A stretch of 15,475 nucleotides of DNA. Source: JAEYLA01 sp035561315 (GTDB taxonomy: Bacteria; Bacillota; Clostridia; Christensenellales; CAG-138). Positions 14,709 through 15,475 of the stretch are shown here, piece after piece. The notes under the pieces are model-generated. The model saw only the letters and a program-made list of their open reading frames with translations, had not been told where the DNA came from and did not search any database. Where the stretch lies: the NCBI GenBank assembly GCA_035561315.1, contig DATMXR010000309.1, positions 1 to 15,475 on the forward strand, written 5' to 3'. The translations under genes and the position numbers were made by a program. Positions within the stretch are counted from its first letter, which is position 1, and each line of letters begins with the position of its first letter.

Positions 14709-15395
14709 TTAAAAGATGCCATCCGGGGAAGCGTTATGCCGCACATTTGTATTTTGATAGATAAGCCCCTGCAGAACAGTGACGATGAATTTTGAAAAGG
14801 CGGGAACAAAAGTTTCTGCTTTGTAAGGCATTCCGCTTAGTTTCATCGCTTTCTCCTGTATCTCGTTTGGGACGGTTGCGGGATATAAACCCATCGCATA
14901 ATACATTTGAAAGTTAAAGAATAAAAAACTCAACTCGGCAGTCATATGGGGGATGATTTCCGTTATCTTATCGCTTATCCTGGAAAAGCTCTCAAACATG
15001 GACTTTTTTAATACGGTCAGGGCCTCGACGGACACATTCTTTTCAATCACCGTATTCAGAATAGGCAGAAGCTGAATCAATCTTGCATGGTCAAATAAAG
15101 TGGAAGCCCATATTTCGGAAAAGGCTTGAATATTGATGCTGCCATGCCGCTCCAACGTTCCGCATATATCGTCCGCCCATGTCTTAATATCCCGCTCAAT
15201 GATGACGAGGAAGATTTCCTCTTTCGTCGAAAAGTATTTATACAGATTGGCGCGCGTAAAATCAAGTTTACTTGCAATCTTCGTAAGAGTGATGGCGTCA
15301 TAAGGCATTTCGTTATATAGTTCGACAGTGATATCCACGATCTGGTTCACCCGAATAGCTTTCTGTCCTTCAGTTCGGGCACGTTGAAAATTCAT
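14709..15395 (-). CDS. TetR-family transcriptional regulator (second)
   Basis: The product is 228 aa. The helix-turn-helix (about 35-57; ITLTKIASKLDFTRANLYKY, then FSTKEEIF) is typical TetR. The C-terminal ligand domain (about 80-228) is rich in Phe and Met and shows no motif I can name. The ATG at 15395 follows GGAGGGAG. It is convergent to the MATE gene and has its own promoter, so the MATE pump is not its obvious target. Its promoter is back-to-back with a near-consensus promoter leaving the window on the right, and that unseen gene is the likely target. G+C is the lowest in the window (about 42% in a sampled line). Confidence 0.9.
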   Translation of the reverse strand: MNFQRARTEGQKAIRVNQIVDITVELYNEMPYDAITLTKIASKLDFTRANLYKYFSTKEEIFLVIIERDIKTWADDICGTLERHGSINIQAFSEIWASTLFDHARLIQLLPILNTVIEKNVSVEALTVLKKSMFESFSRISDKITEIIPHMTAELSFLFFNFQMYYAMGLYPATVPNEIQEKAMKLSGMPYKAETFVPAFSKFIVTVLQGLIYQNTNVRHNASPDGIF

Positions 15396-15407
15396 GGTAC
15401 TCCCTCC

Positions 15408-15419
15408 TGAATATATTCA
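15408..15419. promoter_or_regulatory. Candidate operator of the second TetR (TGAATATATTCA)
   Basis: A perfect 12-bp palindrome lies at the predicted transcription start (about 15418) of the TetR gene, just upstream of its ribosome binding site. A second dyad, AGAA-ttcg-TTCT (15436-15447), lies in the promoter spacer. Either could be the binding site; position favours autoregulation. Confidence 0.5.
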
Positions 15420-15424
15420 AACTC

Positions 15425-15453
15425 ATTATAGCAACAGAATTCGTTCTTGACAA
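15425..15453 (-). promoter_or_regulatory. Promoter of the second TetR gene
   Basis: On the minus strand TTGTCA (15453-15448), a 17-bp spacer and consensus TATAAT (15430-15425). The leader is about 23 nt. Confidence 0.8.
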
Positions 15454-15475
15454 ATAACACTGCGCAACTTACAAT
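15447..15475 (+). promoter_or_regulatory. Divergent promoter leaving the window to the right
   Basis: TTGACA (15447-15452), 17-bp spacer, TACAAT (15470-15475, the last six bases). Its -35 shares five bases with the -35 of the TetR promoter on the other strand. The gene it drives lies beyond the edge. Confidence 0.65.

Noticed and set aside
14709..15395. Second TetR as regulator of the MATE pump
   Set aside because: The genes are convergent, the MATE gene already shares a promoter and palindrome with the first TetR, and the candidate operator sequences differ.
1..15475. CRISPR array, tRNA, rRNA, transposase or integrase genes
   Set aside because: No regularly spaced direct repeats, cloverleaf-like segments or mobile-element proteins were seen on either strand. 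Only inverted repeats are present.

Overview
The window looks like chromosomal DNA from a high-G+C anaerobic member of the Bacillota (Clostridia), probably a gut organism. The grounds are Firmicutes-type ribosome binding sites (AGGAGG/GGGAGG) before almost every gene, a MutS2 gene paired with a U32-family gene, a secreted peptidoglycan amidase with a PG-binding domain, a flavin-dependent fumarate-reductase-like lipoprotein, and sigma-A-like promoters. No species is assigned. There are no tRNA, rRNA, CRISPR or transposase genes that I can see.

Left part (1-8929, all genes on the minus strand). A U32-family gene (2541-4616) and mutS2 (181-2532) form a tight two-gene operon with an extended -10 promoter; both families act on or around the ribosome. 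A PLP aminotransferase (4815-5993) is a single-gene unit with a near-consensus promoter, a 17-bp palindrome at the predicted start site and a terminator. Upstream of it lies a predicted flavin lipoprotein (6180-8015; covalent FMN motif plus an FAD fumarate-reductase domain), preceded by a MerR/BmrR-type regulator (8114-8929). The flavoprotein promoter between them has a long 19-bp spacer, as expected for a MerR-controlled promoter.

Middle (9181-12189, plus strand). A secreted N-acetylmuramoyl-L-alanine amidase with its own terminator is followed by a two-gene ABC exporter (ATPase and ABC-2 permease, joined by an ATGA overlap).

Junction (12190-12661). This 470-bp stretch has no gene that I can support. 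It is packed with inverted repeats and ends in a perfect 21-bp inverted repeat. G+C drops noticeably after this point (by eye, from about 60-68% to about 42-55%, with patches above 60%).

Right part (12662-15475), a probable acquired module. A TetR regulator and a MATE efflux pump form an operon whose promoter overlaps a perfect 12+3+12 palindrome. A second, convergent TetR gene follows. Its promoter is back-to-back with a near-consensus promoter pointing out of the window, so the second TetR probably controls a gene just beyond the right edge.

The protein families are all known. The most interesting leads are the MerR/flavin-reductase pair (unknown electron acceptor and inducer), the hairpin-dense boundary at the G+C shift, and the divergent TetR control region at the right edge.
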